In this document: positions 47,801 to 58,938 of the stretch, piece after piece | Position numbering within the stretch: the stretch's first letter is position 1 | Layout: every line of letters begins with the position of its first letter | Source: Plutella xylostella | Taxonomy: Eukaryota; Arthropoda; Insecta; Lepidoptera; Plutellidae | Direction of reading: 5' to 3' | NCBI RefSeq assembly: GCF_932276165.1 | Contig: NC_064002.1 | Coordinates: 8,122,001 to 8,186,000 of the forward strand | Length of the DNA stretch: 64,000 nt | Translations under genes and position numbers: made by a program | The notes under the pieces: model-generated | Database searches by the model: none | The model's input: the letters and a program-made list of their open reading frames with translations, nothing else | Told to the model about the DNA's origin: nothing

Positions 47801-50800
47801 TGATGATGGGCACAAATCTATGGGAGCAGGGACCAGCACCAATAGAAATATGAGTGATACGTCGTTGAAAAGGTATTTTTGCATAATATGAATAACCGAA
47901 GCGCTAGTCCTGATTTACTGTTCAATTAGAATAATCGTACCTTGAAAGTTTATATATTTTATTTCTGTAATTTTAATGTTTTTATTTTTTCACATTCATT
48001 TTTAATTTTTGAGCAATATTATAGGTACGGATTTGTCGTCATAATATTTTTTTCTCACTTGAAAAGAGCTATCCAACTATGTATGACTCATCTGTATTGG
48101 ACATAGGTCCTAAAACGCCCATCTTCTTTTGTATATCTTTGCGAAATGTCAGTTTGATATTTTTACTGGTTTCTGAGAAAAATGGTGGTGACAGACAGAC
48201 AGATAGACAGACACCGTCAAACAAAGTGATCCTATAAGGGTTCCTTTTTTTCTTTTGAGGTACGGAACCTAAAAAAATATTTGATGAAGCATCTGAAGAA
48301 GTTGGTGTCAGATAGACAGATAGAAATATCATTAAGTTCACAATCATTCTAATAACGGGATTAAACTAAAGAATTGAATTTCAGTAGTCAGTAGGGGCGG
48401 CAAAAATTTTATGGCCTACAGGCGGCAAATTTGTAAATCCGCCACTGAACGCAAGAAGTTGTCAATACTTTTCTAAATTTCCTTGGAGTTTCGTCGTATC
48501 ATTTCCAAGATTCACTAAATATATAATTTGTTTTCTAAATTACATACAGGAAGCTGGTCTGGATATTTTGGAATCGAGCAAAGAAGTAGAGCTACGAGTT
48601 ATTAGTCAGGTGCCATTTTCACTCAGTAAAGGGGCTCTGCGTCTTTTTTTACTTTTTTTGTTATTTCAGCAGAACCAGAAATGTTTTCTTTACACTTTTT
48701 TGTGTACTTACTTTCTACAATACATATTGTTTTATAAATCTTCTTATTTCTACAAGTTGGCAGTCAATTCACTATTTTAAGCAAGTTTTCCTTAAACCTG
48801 CAGAATTGGGCATTTTTTCTTATATTTATTATGTATTTACATGTTAGCTAGGTGCATCTGGTTTTTAAAACTTAGTTCTAAGTAAATACTTATAATTCCA
48901 ATAAAATTCTGAATTTTACTCTATTCTTTTAGAGAAGCGATTCCCACGAAGAGCCAGATCTGAACCCGCAAGCAATGACAGCAGCTACCGGTATATTTTC
49001 AGTATTATGTTAATGAACCTACTTAAATATCAGAAAACTATTTTACGACGGTAATTTATCAAAGTAATTTATTACAGGAAAGCAGCACGAGAAGATATTA
49101 GTTGGTAATTATTGTTAGCCTTACTAGATATTCTCTAAATTTCACTTGATGAAACGATTATTTTAAACATGATTTACTTTATTAACTTCCAGTTGAAAGA
49201 ATCCCATCACAAGAGTTGAAAAAGGGTACGCACCTTTCGATATTCATAATAAGTACATACAATTTATGCAAAGGGAAGCTCGCAAGAAAAGCAGGTTACT
49301 AATATAATAATGTTTCAGCGAAATCAGGTCGTCCAGATATATCCGTGGTAACATTTGAGCAGTTTGAGACTCTAGTATCAAAAGTAAAAGAATTAGAAGA
49401 CCGCTTGGCCCCGGCTAGGAAACCAAGTTTCCCGGAAAATGAGGAACTTATAAATGAGATTCGTAAAGGTGGATCTTTGACTGATGCCATGGCTGCTCTG
49501 CAACTCGGAGCTAGACTAGAATCTTCAGAAAAGACTTTAGAAAATCTTATCAATCTTGTCACTGAGTTAGCACAAAAAACAGGAGTAGATTTGACGGGAA
49601 CTGGCTCCCGTCCGACCCATGGGACGCAAGATGTCCCAGGAAGCACCAGCCAAATAGCACAGCATTCAAAAAAAGAGCTCCACGAGTCTGAACGAATATC
49701 ACAAATGGAATTGAGGTTAGTCATGATTTAATATATTTTAACAGTATAAAAACGATTAATAATACACTTATTCTTTTATAACAGAAAAGCTTTGATGGAC
49801 ACACATAGCCAAATAATAAAAGAGTTAACCGAACAAAACGAAAAAGCTAGACTGACTACAGAAGAGGCAGTAAATAGTGCAAAAAAAATAGGTAATGCAC
49901 AAAAGAATTATAATGTTGTACTTATAAAGTATAAATGATTTGTAGTAAGTTAGCAAGTAAATATTTAATATTTAAATATCAAACTTTACTTTCATGAGCA
50001 GAAGAAAATCTTCATGTGGCAATAGAATTAGGAGATCGTATGCAAGAACTTGAATCTTTGGTAGCAGACTACACTGATCGAATAACATACATAGATACAG
50101 GAGTATCTGCTCAGGTAGGTACAAGTACATACTGCCGTTAATTTCTCGAGTAATCTTGAGTCAATACGGTTCTAAAAATGATAAATATGTTTAACAGATG
50201 AACAGTTACCAAGAGCAATTGACCCAGATGCAGTTTGATTTGGAATCAGGGTTGGATGCCATGGCCGAGTCCCTGGCTAACTCGGGGACCGATCCGGCTG
50301 GTATTAACACTTTCAACACTACTCTAATTACATCAATACACATAATTATAATAAGCTAGATGTCAATTCGACTGTTTCCAAATATCAATAATCAATAATG
50401 TAAATGTTTTTTAGCTGTAGCAGAACTAAACGGACGATTCTCTACCCTTCAGTCCGATTTGGATCACATATCAGCATCACAAAGGGATTTGGGCGAAATG
50501 CAGAAGCAGTATTCAGAAGATTTGCAAGTAATTGTTAATTTTATACCTAGATAGGCACTATTTTTTATTACTTTCATGATAGGTACAAACTGTTTCAAGT
50601 AGTTGGTACATTGCGTCGGTACAATATACTGCGAGTTTCATGGGGCAGATGATAAACATTATTGACCTCTCATTTCATACTTTTATACCTCAGTTTTATA
50701 CTATTTATTTACTACTACGTATACATTTACGTACTTATGTGGTGAATGTACTAACACTACACTCACGATCAGTGAAAAAGTTCCACTAACTTATGGAAGT

Positions 50801-52506
50801 GTATATTTATATAAATCCTAAAACTACAGGCTCTATGGAAGGACATAGAGCTGATCCGCTGCATCAAGCCAGACCGCGCAGAGGTTTTAGACGCGCTGCG
50901 GGACAAGGCCGGCCTCTCCGACCTGAACGGACGCGTGCGGCAGGACCAGTTCGAGGCGGTCCACGGAGACCTGCTGAAGCGCATAGCGGCTGCCTACGAC
51001 AAGTTCAACAACCAGGAGTATGTGTGGCAGGTCAGTGGAATCAACAAAACCATTCATATTATTTACGTGGTTGCTTATTCTGTTGTACATTACTATTGTT
51101 TTAAAGTTATAAATGGCTGCATTGACTTTATTATGACTAGTTTCACCATAGTCTATTATTAGATCATTAACACCCCTGTTACATTGTAATGTCATTCCCA
51201 TATTAAATTCTTGACAGATGTGTCAATAGTCAACCACTAATCCCTTGTTATGATCTAATGGAGTTTGGTGAAACTAGGCCTTAGCTTCTTCTTTGAAGCC
51301 TTCTGTGTCCTTAGAAGTAAATAGTCCTACAGAATATAGTTCGCAGCTCTAATGAGCCTTAAGCCAGCTTCTTTATCGCTTCTTCTTCAATGGCTACGAT
51401 CAACTTTTCATTGTTTCAGAGAATGATAGACGACGTTGTCAAGGAAATCAACGAAAGGGTTGATTACGATCAAGTGATCGCTTTACGTGACGAAGCGGAA
51501 AAACACTTGACCAATTTACAACAGAAAGTTGAAGAGTTGGCTAAAATCGTTGGCAAGCCACGGGTTGCCTGTGTTACGAAAAAGCTGTGTCTGGAAGGCA
51601 ACTGCTTGTCTTGTACGACTGCTGGCAGGCTGGAAGAAAAGGTTGAGCCTTTGCCTGAATTGCCAGCCCTGCTGCGTTGCCATGGATACCCTCCCGCACA
51701 CACTTTGGAAGACAAGTCTCTTCGTGAAAGTGGCGACGCTCCATGCTACCAGGGACGGCTTATAAAGCACGCTATTGATCCGCGGTTCGTAATTACTTGT
51801 GCTTTATGGAATCTTACATATTTCTTTGGTGTTGACAAGAGCTAGTATAAGTGTTTCTATGTTACTTATCTTATGCAGGTAGGTACTTATTTGTTTACAG
51901 AGCTTTCTTTTGCCACCGTTTTTGTGGTGGTGCGCATACTGTAACCACAGATATAAAACGGACGCATCCTCCCGAGATGGTCGTACAATCTGTAAATTAT
52001 CCTACTAGCATGGATAAAGAGCTCGTAAGTTCGGTTAGACTTTCCTCAAAATTTATCAGTATGGCATTAATCTACCATCAGATCAAATGGTGGTCTAATG
52101 TAAAAGCTTTCAAATAATATGATTAATGTATTTTCTGGCCCTTAAACCTTCTTCTGATCATTCTTTGAACTTGTTAAAGAAACTCAATCATAGACATCAT
52201 AAACGATGGACAGATCGTCTATATTTTTGAGATTGACATCGGCTAGTGTCACCTTTCTTATCCAAAATAGCTTCAAAATGAATACGAAAAAAATATTGTA
52301 TTTATAGGTTTTCCTTCAAATTAGATCAAATATGTCCAGGTATTAGTTTTAGTAATTTCTTTCCCTTACGCCTAGGGTCCCAAAATACCATCAATTGTCA
52401 TTAAAATTGAAGTTTTCACCTATAATGCCTATAATGTTTTGTTTTTCAGCCTCCTATTACGGTAATAAGTCCGCAGCCGTGTGATCCTTGTAACAAGCCA
52501 GAATAA
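44809..52506 (+). CDS. QRICH2/C16orf96-like sperm-flagellum protein with DUF4795, 16 exons
   Basis: Exons 44809-44871, 45257-45512, 45678-45751, 48550-48609, 48933-48990, 49078-49104, 49193-49225, 49319-49715, 49785-49891, 50002-50114, 50198-50300, 50415-50527, 50830-51030, 51420-51784, 51901-52024 and 52450-52506 join in phase into 716 aa. The N-terminus (ANTVNFKLLEAVLYILARQL) is followed by charged, coiled-coil-rich sequence. Exons 13-15 resemble DUF4795: WKDIELIRCIKP, then a Cys motif (LCLEGNCLSC), then CHRFCGGAHT. The family's best-known members, QRICH2 and C16orf96, belong to sperm tails, so an axonemal or fibrous-sheath role in testis is inferred. Uncertain points are the exon 2 donor (45485 or 45512, both phase 1) and the weak GTTCGT donor of exon 14. 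Intron 3 holds a nested transposon. A second small cistron follows at 52519. Confidence 0.75.
45790..45890 (-). mobile_element. LINE 3'-end fragment in intron 3
   Basis: On the minus strand it reads CCTTGGGAGAGGCTTATATG, then CAGCAGTGG, then a GATGATGATGATGA tail. This is the same terminal block as at 29810-29857 and 30620-30682. Confidence 0.65.
46281..47683. mobile_element. Long foldback element, middle layer of the nest
   Basis: Ends CCGGGTGATTGG (46281) and CCAATCACCCTG (ending 47683) sit between TATA sequences. The arms are inverted copies over several hundred bases (for example GTCGATTGAACCCCATAATG on the left and its complement at about 47605-47625). They converge on a ~140-base centre between AAAGGTGAAAACAAAAATGC (about 47188) and its complement (about 47348-47367). 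Without the LINE insertion it would be about 810 bp. Confidence 0.85.
46482..47060 (+). mobile_element. 5'-truncated LINE 3' end, inner layer of the nest
   Basis: Inserted in the left arm of the foldback element with an exact 12-bp duplication, AATACTTTTTTG (46470-46481 and 47061-47072). It ends in a (GAA)n-type tail. The frame ending at 47024-47026 encodes the typical LINE C-terminus: WKSLNRLRTNMGRC, then a Cys/His cluster CACGASPQTMEHLMVC, then VAAHWAAEV and stop. The endonuclease and RT domains are missing. Confidence 0.9.
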
Positions 52507-52518
52507 TGAGTTCGTGAC

Positions 52519-52725
52519 ATGCCCGATAGATGCGTTTGCACCGTTCCGCAAGTGTGCAAGTGCAATCCTAACCAAGTAAAGTGTGAATGTGAGGACAAAA
52601 AATGTGCTTGCAATGCACCGGAGTGTCGGTGTGGACCGAAGAGGAAGTGCAGATGTCCACCGAAAGCTAAATGTCGCTGCAGGCCTAAAAAACCCCAGCC
52701 TGTTGGCCCAAAGAAATCTACTTGA
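52519..52725 (+). CDS. Small CxC-rich protein, second cistron after the DUF4795 gene
   Basis: 68 aa with 14 cysteines, all in seven CxC pairs (CVC, CKC, CEC, CAC, CRC, CRC, CRC) spaced 4-6 residues apart, with many Lys/Arg and a PK-rich tail. It has no signal peptide. The spacing recalls metallothioneins and the Cys-rich structural proteins of insect sperm tails. Which of these applies cannot be told from sequence. The ATG lies 12 bases after the TAA of the upstream reading frame, in the same frame, past TAA-TGA and VRD codons. The poly(A) signal at 52788 comes only after this ORF, so both ORFs probably share one mRNA. Translation could be by reinitiation, readthrough of the double stop, or a separate internal promoter. 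The C-terminus of the upstream protein is itself Cys-containing (CDPC). Confidence 0.6.
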   Translation: MPDRCVCTVPQVCKCNPNQVKCECEDKKCACNAPECRCGPKRKCRCPPKAKCRCRPKKPQPVGPKKST

Positions 52726-52787
52726 TTTTACTTTATGACGCAGGGATTTATTATTTTGGATGCCTCATTAATTTGTTTTAACATTTG

Positions 52788-52793
52788 AATAAA
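52788..52793 (+). terminator. Poly(A) signal shared by the DUF4795 and CxC ORFs
   Basis: AATAAA 62 bases after the stop of the CxC ORF. No canonical hexamer lies between the end of the DUF4795 frame (52506) and this point. Confidence 0.6.
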
Positions 52794-53118
52794 TTGCATA
52801 ATATCACTTTATTAGCATTGTAAAATCATTTCCTTAATCTTTTTTTATAGTGATAGTGGTAGGGTAGGTAAATGGGTAGGTATATCCAAAAACATTAGGA
52901 TTACCAACTTTTTACGTAGAATATAAAAGATATAAGCGAAACACCCAAAATTCGTACCTTTACCCCCCTCCTCCCCCCCCGCTCATCACTTAGGAGTCAG
53001 GACTTTTGGTATTTTAACAACCTAACGCCCCTGAACAATCTGAACATGTTTCTGAAGAAATCGTTTATTTACCTGCTCACGCACTCTACACCTCATTCCT
53101 TGACTGGACTATCAGAAA

Positions 53119-53209
53119 TGACAGACTTTTGGATAATGGGTTCAATCGACTGGAAATGCCTTCCTCTACAACCCATTTAAAGAAATACATAGACTTACCA
53201 ATCACCCTG
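53119..53209 (+). repeat. Solo end of the foldback element family
   Basis: GGTTCAATCGACTGGAAATG, then AACCCATTTAAAGAAATACA, then CCAATCACCCTG match the right arm of the element at 46281-47683. The opposite arm is absent, so it is a truncated relic in the 830-bp intergenic space before EIF2B3. Confidence 0.8.
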
Positions 53210-53619
53210 TATATTATTTAGGTGTTTATCGAAGTAAAAAATAAGGCTGACAGCCGCGTCCGATAATGTGTCGGCACCCTTAGTCGAGCGTTTATTCTGA
53301 GTTTAGCGATAAAAAAAATTGCTGCACTTACACAGAAATTCAGAACGCAGACAAATCATTGAATCGCGTTGACAGCTGACAGATTGACATTGACAGTATT
53401 TGACAGTTGTATTGTCACTTTGTTGTTTTTTGTCTTCGATTGCAAATGCATAGTATTTTTGGGAATTTCATTTGTGAATTGTATTTGAATTTTATTGTAT
53501 TTTGGTGATAAATTTAATGTACGTATATTGGTTCAATAAACTCTATTTAAAGGCTTAATTATTTATATTAAACTTACCTAACCTATAAACAAGTATTCTT
53601 CAAACAGATTTCAGATAAA

Positions 53620-56064
53620 ATGCACAAAATACTTGAATTTCAAGCTGTAGTGCTAGCGGCAGGGAGGGGCTCCCGCCTGCCCGATGTCGGGGGCTCGGTG
53701 TCCAAGTGCCTGTTGCCAGTAGGACCGTACCCAGTCCTTTGGTACTCATTGAATATGTTAGAAAAGTTGGGTTTCCAAGGTATGGTAGCATTAGCCTCGT
53801 CCTATGTTTATTTGGTGCAGTTTACACTATATGCTATTTGAAAACATACAGATACCTAGGAGGTATTGTGATGCGAAATGTGTTTTGATGCAATAATTTA
53901 TTTTATGATGAAAGTATATAATTTACCTAACTTGACCAAGTAAAACCATAAACACTGTATTTCATTTCAGATACAATGATTCTAGTACTGGATGAAGATA
54001 AATCAAATATTTTATGCTCACTAGAAAAATGTCCATTGAAAATCAAATATGAACTCATAGTGATACCAGCTGATGAGGACTGGGGCACGGCCGACTCCCT
54101 GAAGCACATCAGCAGCCGCGTGGTGAGTGACCTCCTCGTGGTCTCCGGAGACCTCATCACCAATGTCAATGTCACAGAACTGCTCAATCTGTACCGCAAG
54201 CATGATGCCGCAATTGCCACATTATTCTTCGACAATGGTCCAGAAGAGTGGATAGAACTCCCCGGAGTTAAAACAAAAGCCAAACCTGACAGAGACCTCG
54301 TCTGTATAGATAAAGACACACAGAGGCTGGTGTTCCTTGCTAGCGCCAGTGACTTTGAAGAGAATGTGACATTGCCGAGAGTGATAACAAAGAAGTTCAA
54401 TTCTATCAGCCTGTACAGCAGATTGCTGGATGCTCACATTTATGTAATGAAGAAATGGGTGGTCAACTACTTGGTCGACGCTGACAAGTTCACGTCAGTC
54501 AAAGGAGAGCTGGTGCCGTACATTGTAAAGAAACAACTGAGCAAACCCAAGAGTACCACTGATATAAAGGGCACATCAGAGAAGAATGTTGAAGTGAATA
54601 AGGACATCTTAGACTATGCAGTGGAGCATGGCTATGAGAGCCAGATAAGACTGATGTCTTCATACAATGACCACGAGGGAGGCGGCAAGGGAGTCTATTA
54701 CAATGACATACTGAGATGCTATGCCCACATTCCTGATAAAAATACATTTGGCATAAGAGTAAACACTCTCTCATCATTCTACCTAGCAAATAGTAAGGTA
54801 AGCCAAACTTATTTGGATGTAAAATAATATGGTCCCAGAAGTTTTCACTTCAATCATCACCTACTTGGCTCTACTAATACCAACTTCCTCCATAATTAAT
54901 TAGCAAAATACTGTTCTATGATTTTCATTAAATTTACATAATATATTTTTTTAATCCAGATAATGTCCAAATGGGAAGAGCTAATGGGTGCACCTCTAAC
55001 TGAAAGGTTTCACCCCACAAGTGAAGTGAAGACAAGACAGATAGATGAGACAAGTACAGTCGGCGACAAAAGTGTTGTTAGTGAAAAGACGTCCATTAAG
55101 AACACCTTCATAGGTGCCAACTGTACCATCGAAAACAAAGTGCGACTCACTAACTGTATCCTGATGAACAATGTCACTATTAAAGAAGGGTATGTATATT
55201 CGCGAATTTTTACGAATATAAGTTTTTTAAGAGCAGTATACCATCGCTCTTACGATGAAGAAAAACATCGCGGGGAAACCTGCATATCTAGCTTTAGCAC
55301 ATCTAGATATGTGAACCCACCCACCCGCAGTGGACCTGCTAGGTGGGAAATGGCCCAAGCTTAGGAAGGCAGTTTAGACCTTGGGGATATGCACAAAGGT
55401 TCCACTCGAGAGAGCCAGGTGCAGGTACCTACACTACCACAGAGAATAGAATAGAAGTTGCTTACAATGACGATTTGTATTTTGTATCACCTCCTAACGG
55501 GATTATGTTAACTTAGGGCAAGAGCACACGATCCATTGCGGCGGCTGTGCGGCGCAGAAAGGTGTCGCTGCGTCGTTTTACATAGAAATATCTGTGGCAT
55601 GTACACGATGTGCTCCAGCGCCGCACCGGACTTGCAACCACCAAGACGAGGCGGGGGGCGGGTGAATGCGTTGCGATGTCGGAGCGGCATCGCTAAATTT
55701 TGTTGCGTCACAAGGAAGAACACTGCTGTCCAACGCTGCTACGGCGCCGCTTCGTCATAACAACGTTGCGGCGCCGCACCGTTCGTGTGCCCACTGACAC
55801 GGCGAAATCTCTGCGTTGCGGCGCCGCAACGCCCCGTGTGCTCTTGCTCTTACTGGACTCTGTTTAAACCTATACTTACACAAAAAAAAATATTGTTGCA
55901 GTTGTGTCCTCGAAGACAGCGTGGTATACACGGGCGCCACCGTGGGCGAGGGCGGCGCGCTGCGGCACTGCCTCGTGGGCCCGCACCACGCGGTGCCGCC
56001 GCGCGCCGCCGCCGCCCACCAGCTGCGCGCCGACACCGCGCATGACGTCATCACTCTGGGGTAG
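53620..56064 (+). CDS. EIF2B3: Translation initiation factor eIF2B subunit gamma, 4 exons
   Basis: Exons 53620-53779, 53971-54797, 54960-55189 and 55902-56064 join in phase into 459 aa, the usual length for the family (about 450). eIF2B is the decameric GTP-exchange factor for eIF2. The gamma subunit pairs with epsilon in the catalytic subcomplex in the cytosol. Residues 9-20 carry the nucleotidyltransferase-like start (VVLAAGRGSRL), followed by KCLLPVGPYP and, later, VVSGDLITN. The C-terminal part has left-handed beta-helix hexapeptide repeats (VGDKSVVSE, FIGANCTIEN, NCILMNNVTI, VYTGATVGEG). The ATG is the only in-frame start before the conserved block. A TTTCAG just upstream (53609-53614) may be an acceptor for a non-coding exon. 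Intron 3 carries a SINE fragment and a MITE. ATTAAA at 56098 may be the poly(A) signal. Confidence 0.95.
55232..55440 (+). mobile_element. SINE fragment in intron 3 of EIF2B3
   Basis: Starts with CGCTCTTACGATGAAGAAAA, then ATCGCGGGGAAACCTGCATA, a body block known from lepidopteran SINEs. It shares CTCTTACGATGAAG with 35700-35712. The tRNA-like head is missing. Confidence 0.6.
55516..55849. mobile_element. 334-bp MITE, PIF/Harbinger-like, in intron 3 of EIF2B3
   Basis: TIRs GGGCAAGAGCACACG and CGTGTGCTCTTGCTC (one mismatch) are flanked by TTA (55513-55515 and 55850-55852). It is very GC-rich for an intron, with repeated GCGGCGCCGC-type blocks, which explains the spurious long reading frames across it. 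Confidence 0.8.
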
Positions 56065-56104
56065 TGCAGTGTGTTTTGTATGGATGTTAAGATTGTAATT
56101 AAAT

Positions 56105-57510
56105 AGATGTTATATTTATATTTTTGTGTTTTTTTATCGAATTTATTTAGTTAGTTACTTAATTAGTTATAAGTATCATAACCATAACATACCTATTTAT
56201 CTATCTACCTACTCCTATTAATAGTACAACAAGACACCATTTTAAAACAAGATAATTACTTTTAGGTAGTTACTCTAATTACTTAGTTACTAATTAAGTA
56301 TCTACGCCGGTGTATCTTTTTTCCGTAGTGACACCTAAAAGACGCCGGTGTATCTATTTTCGTAGTGTCAATGTCACTCATATACACCTAAAACACTTCA
56401 TGAAACCACCAGCTCACCCTTGGTCCAGTAGCATGGTATACACGGGAGCCGCTCTCCCGAAGTCAGACATCTCGAATGATAAATGGCGATCCGAAATACT
56501 CTTCACCCGTGTAGCTTAATTCTTATACAGTTGGTACTTACTGTAAAAATCTAACTTGCTAAACTGCGTCATAAGGATGGCTCTTACTTCCTCCTTCAAT
56601 GTCACACGCAGCTGAACCAGCAGTCGATGTACGTACAGTTGCTAATTCAGCCCACAATGTACGTAAATCATGTAATATGTAAGACGCACTGACATCGTGT
56701 ATCGTATCTAAACTACGAGGAAGTAGCCCAAGCGTGGTCCTAATTAGATATTAATGAGAGATGCATCAGCACATGTTGCAAGAATGACGCTGGCTGCAAC
56801 TATTGCAGACTTTCAATGGATTAGAATGCACGTACGTAGCCTTAAAAAGCGACAACTAGAATACAGAAGTACAGCTCTTGTGTTTCGCTTGTATGGTTCT
56901 CGCGGGTGCTGCAGTTTAGCACCGGGATTTTTATAATCCTTGAGCTAAAAAAGGGTTTGTAGTTATGTCGAGTTGAGAGCTTGTGTTGTGTACTGCCTTT
57001 CAAAGGGTTTTAATCCCATGTATCATTAAACTGGAGTGAATGAAACGGCGAGCTAGGCAACCACCAATGAATTTGCATAAGAAAAATGACATTCTACATT
57101 TACGTTGATTTTTGATTTGCTTACGGGTCCGCCACTAGATACTCCAGTATAGTGACAGGTAGCCTGCATGTGACCGATTTGCTGGTTCAACAAGTAGGTA
57201 CCTACTTACGTAGCTTTACTTCTATGCCCCTTTTTACTGTGCCCTAACCTTTGTGTAGGTTTACTAACACTCACACGGACAGTAACTCTTCCTTGTTTCG
57301 TGATTACGTAGTATTATAGCGATGTACTTACTCTATCTATCGTTCTTATTTGGTAGTTCTTACATGAACATTACGTTTTTAATAGTAGGTAGATATAGGT
57401 AAAGAAGGAATTCCGATTGTAACAGAAACCAACACGAAATATTGAATATCTACATGGAATATTCACGATTAACGAGAATTTTGCTTAAATAAATGAAGTA
57501 ATTATATGGA
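56105..57510. other. Intergenic stretch after EIF2B3
   Basis: No gene supported. Near 56304-56375 a block (ACGCCGGTGTATCT, then TTCCGTAGTG) is tandemly duplicated with slight changes. The frame at 56310-56519 spans this duplication and has no domain. Confidence 0.45.
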
Positions 57511-57513
57511 GTA

Positions 57514-57778
57514 CGACGACCGAATGGCGTAATGTTAGTGACCCTGACTACTGAGCCGAAGGTCCCGGGTTCGATTCCCGGCTGGGGCAGATATTTGTTT
57601 AAAGACAGATATTTGTACTCGGGTCTTGGGTGTTGATATTTATATTTAGTATCTATCTATCTATGTATTTGTGTAGATATATCAGCTGTCCGACACCCAT
57701 AACACAGGTTCTGCCTAGCTTGGGGTCGGATGGCCGTGTGTGAGATGTCCCCACATATTTATTTATTTTATTTATTTA
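57514..57778 (+). mobile_element. Full-length tRNA-derived SINE
   Basis: Head CGACGACCGAATGGCGTAAT, then TTAGTGACCCTGACTACTGA, then a B-box at 57568-57580 (GGGTTCGATTCCC). The body is AGACAGATATTTGTACTCGG and ATCAGCTGTCCGACACCCAT, and the tail is ATTT-rich (57757-57778). It is collinear with the minus-strand copy at 15345-15752 and the head fragment at 11650-11732. Confidence 0.9.
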
Positions 57779-57997
57779 AGTACTTACTTAGTTTAAAAAT
57801 TTCAGCCATACTTACCTACTATTACTACCAGTAAAGTATCACAGAATTATTATTTGTTATAAGCTCTGAAATAGGAAGGAAATCGAAGAGTTTTGTAAGT
57901 ATCAGTTTGTTCGATTCAAACTACCTACTATCGTTATCATACAAACATAGGTAGGTACATACAACATCAAAAACCCGCAACAAATATGTACGTATAC

Positions 57998-58095
57998 CTA
58001 TATTTGCCCCGGCCGACATTAACCTAAACCCGAGACCTTCAGTAAGTTTAACTATCAGAATTACTTATCAGTCTAATCACTATACCATCTTCACC
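57998..58095 (-). mobile_element. Degenerate SINE head
   Basis: The + strand reads TATATTTGCCCCGGCCGAC, then AACCCGAGACCTTCAG, then CACTATACCAT. These are diverged counterparts of the minus-strand SINE head at 15535-15752. An old copy with no body recognised. Confidence 0.5.
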
Positions 58096-58938
58096 CAGTC
58101 ATCCAAAATTAAATTCAAGTTCCATCGTTTCTTCGATTATCTCGATGATACCCTATTTCACCTATTTCATGAAGATAAGTCACCCCGGAATCCCCCACCT
58201 AATGCTTTTAGGTTATTTTCAAAACGTACCTTTCATACAGGAAATAATTGTAATGGAATGTAGAGTTGGCAGCGTTAGGCATCACCGGCCATAGTTGATG
58301 TGCGATAGCCATGTCGTGAGTCACGACTGCGGCGTATTTATCACGTCCGAAGGTTTATCTACCTGGACGACTTACTTTACTTATCAACATGCGGATATAA
58401 AAGCTCTTTTGGAACTTAGTCATAAGTTATTAGGTAAATACCGTCGTACATATTTATAGTCTATTTTTTAACAAACGAGTACGCTAATGAGTATATCTCC
58501 CGCACATTTCCGATATTGGCAAAGTAAGATGACGATGCTGACTGATGCTGCCCCTACACACAAAAGTATCATTACTATTAGCTTATAGAGCATAAAAATG
58601 ATGAGCGTGACACCGTTGCAAGAATCCATTAAAAGCAGCCATTTCCTATATGTTTGTACAACATAGAATAGATTACGTTTGATATTGCACAAAGATAATC
58701 GGAGTTATATGGGTTATATAGTTAGAGGTGGTTCTGCAAGTGAAGTGGCACTAGTGAATAGTTACGTAACCGACGGTGCAATACCGTGATGCAGCGAGCC
58801 GATGGCCGATCTGCCCATCTGATTGGCCGCTCAAATTACCCTCGACGACCGATTAGGTGCAATTGCAGATGCAGATTATACTTATTCTTATTTGAGTTCC
58901 TACACGAACTTTGTATCGCCTCAAATACCTAATACTGA

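Larger units (their letters stand above)
46010..48447. mobile_element. Non-autonomous hAT-like element, outer layer of the nest
   Basis: Terminal inverted repeats CAGTGGCGGATTTAC (46010) and GTAAATCCGCCACTG (ending 48447) are flanked by an exact 8-bp duplication, AACGCAAG (46002-46009 and 48448-48455). CAGNG-type ends with 8-bp duplications are the hAT signature. No transposase frame is visible. Besides the foldback element and LINE it contains, 47805-48120 is related to the array element at 36811-38096, and 48130-48275 matches the repeat at 5096-5275. Confidence 0.9.

Noticed and set aside
48860..48935. CRISPR-like or other prokaryotic regularly spaced repeats anywhere in the window
   Set aside because: The genome is clearly an insect's. 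The only regular arrays (36844-37640 and short microsatellites) have no spacer structure. This interval is plain intron sequence.
49299..49724. 141-codon minus-strand frame opposite exon 8 of the DUF4795 gene
   Set aside because: It is a shadow of the + strand coding exon and has no domain or splice structure.
53620..53841. Unspliced 73-aa product from exon 1 of EIF2B3
   Set aside because: Exon 1 ends at a GTATGG donor and joins in phase with 53971. The read-through is intron sequence.
55536..56098. Overlapping frames over the EIF2B3 intron 3 MITE and last exon
   Set aside because: They come from GCGGCGCCGC blocks of the MITE and from off-frame reading of exon 4. The eIF2B gamma frame explains the exon.
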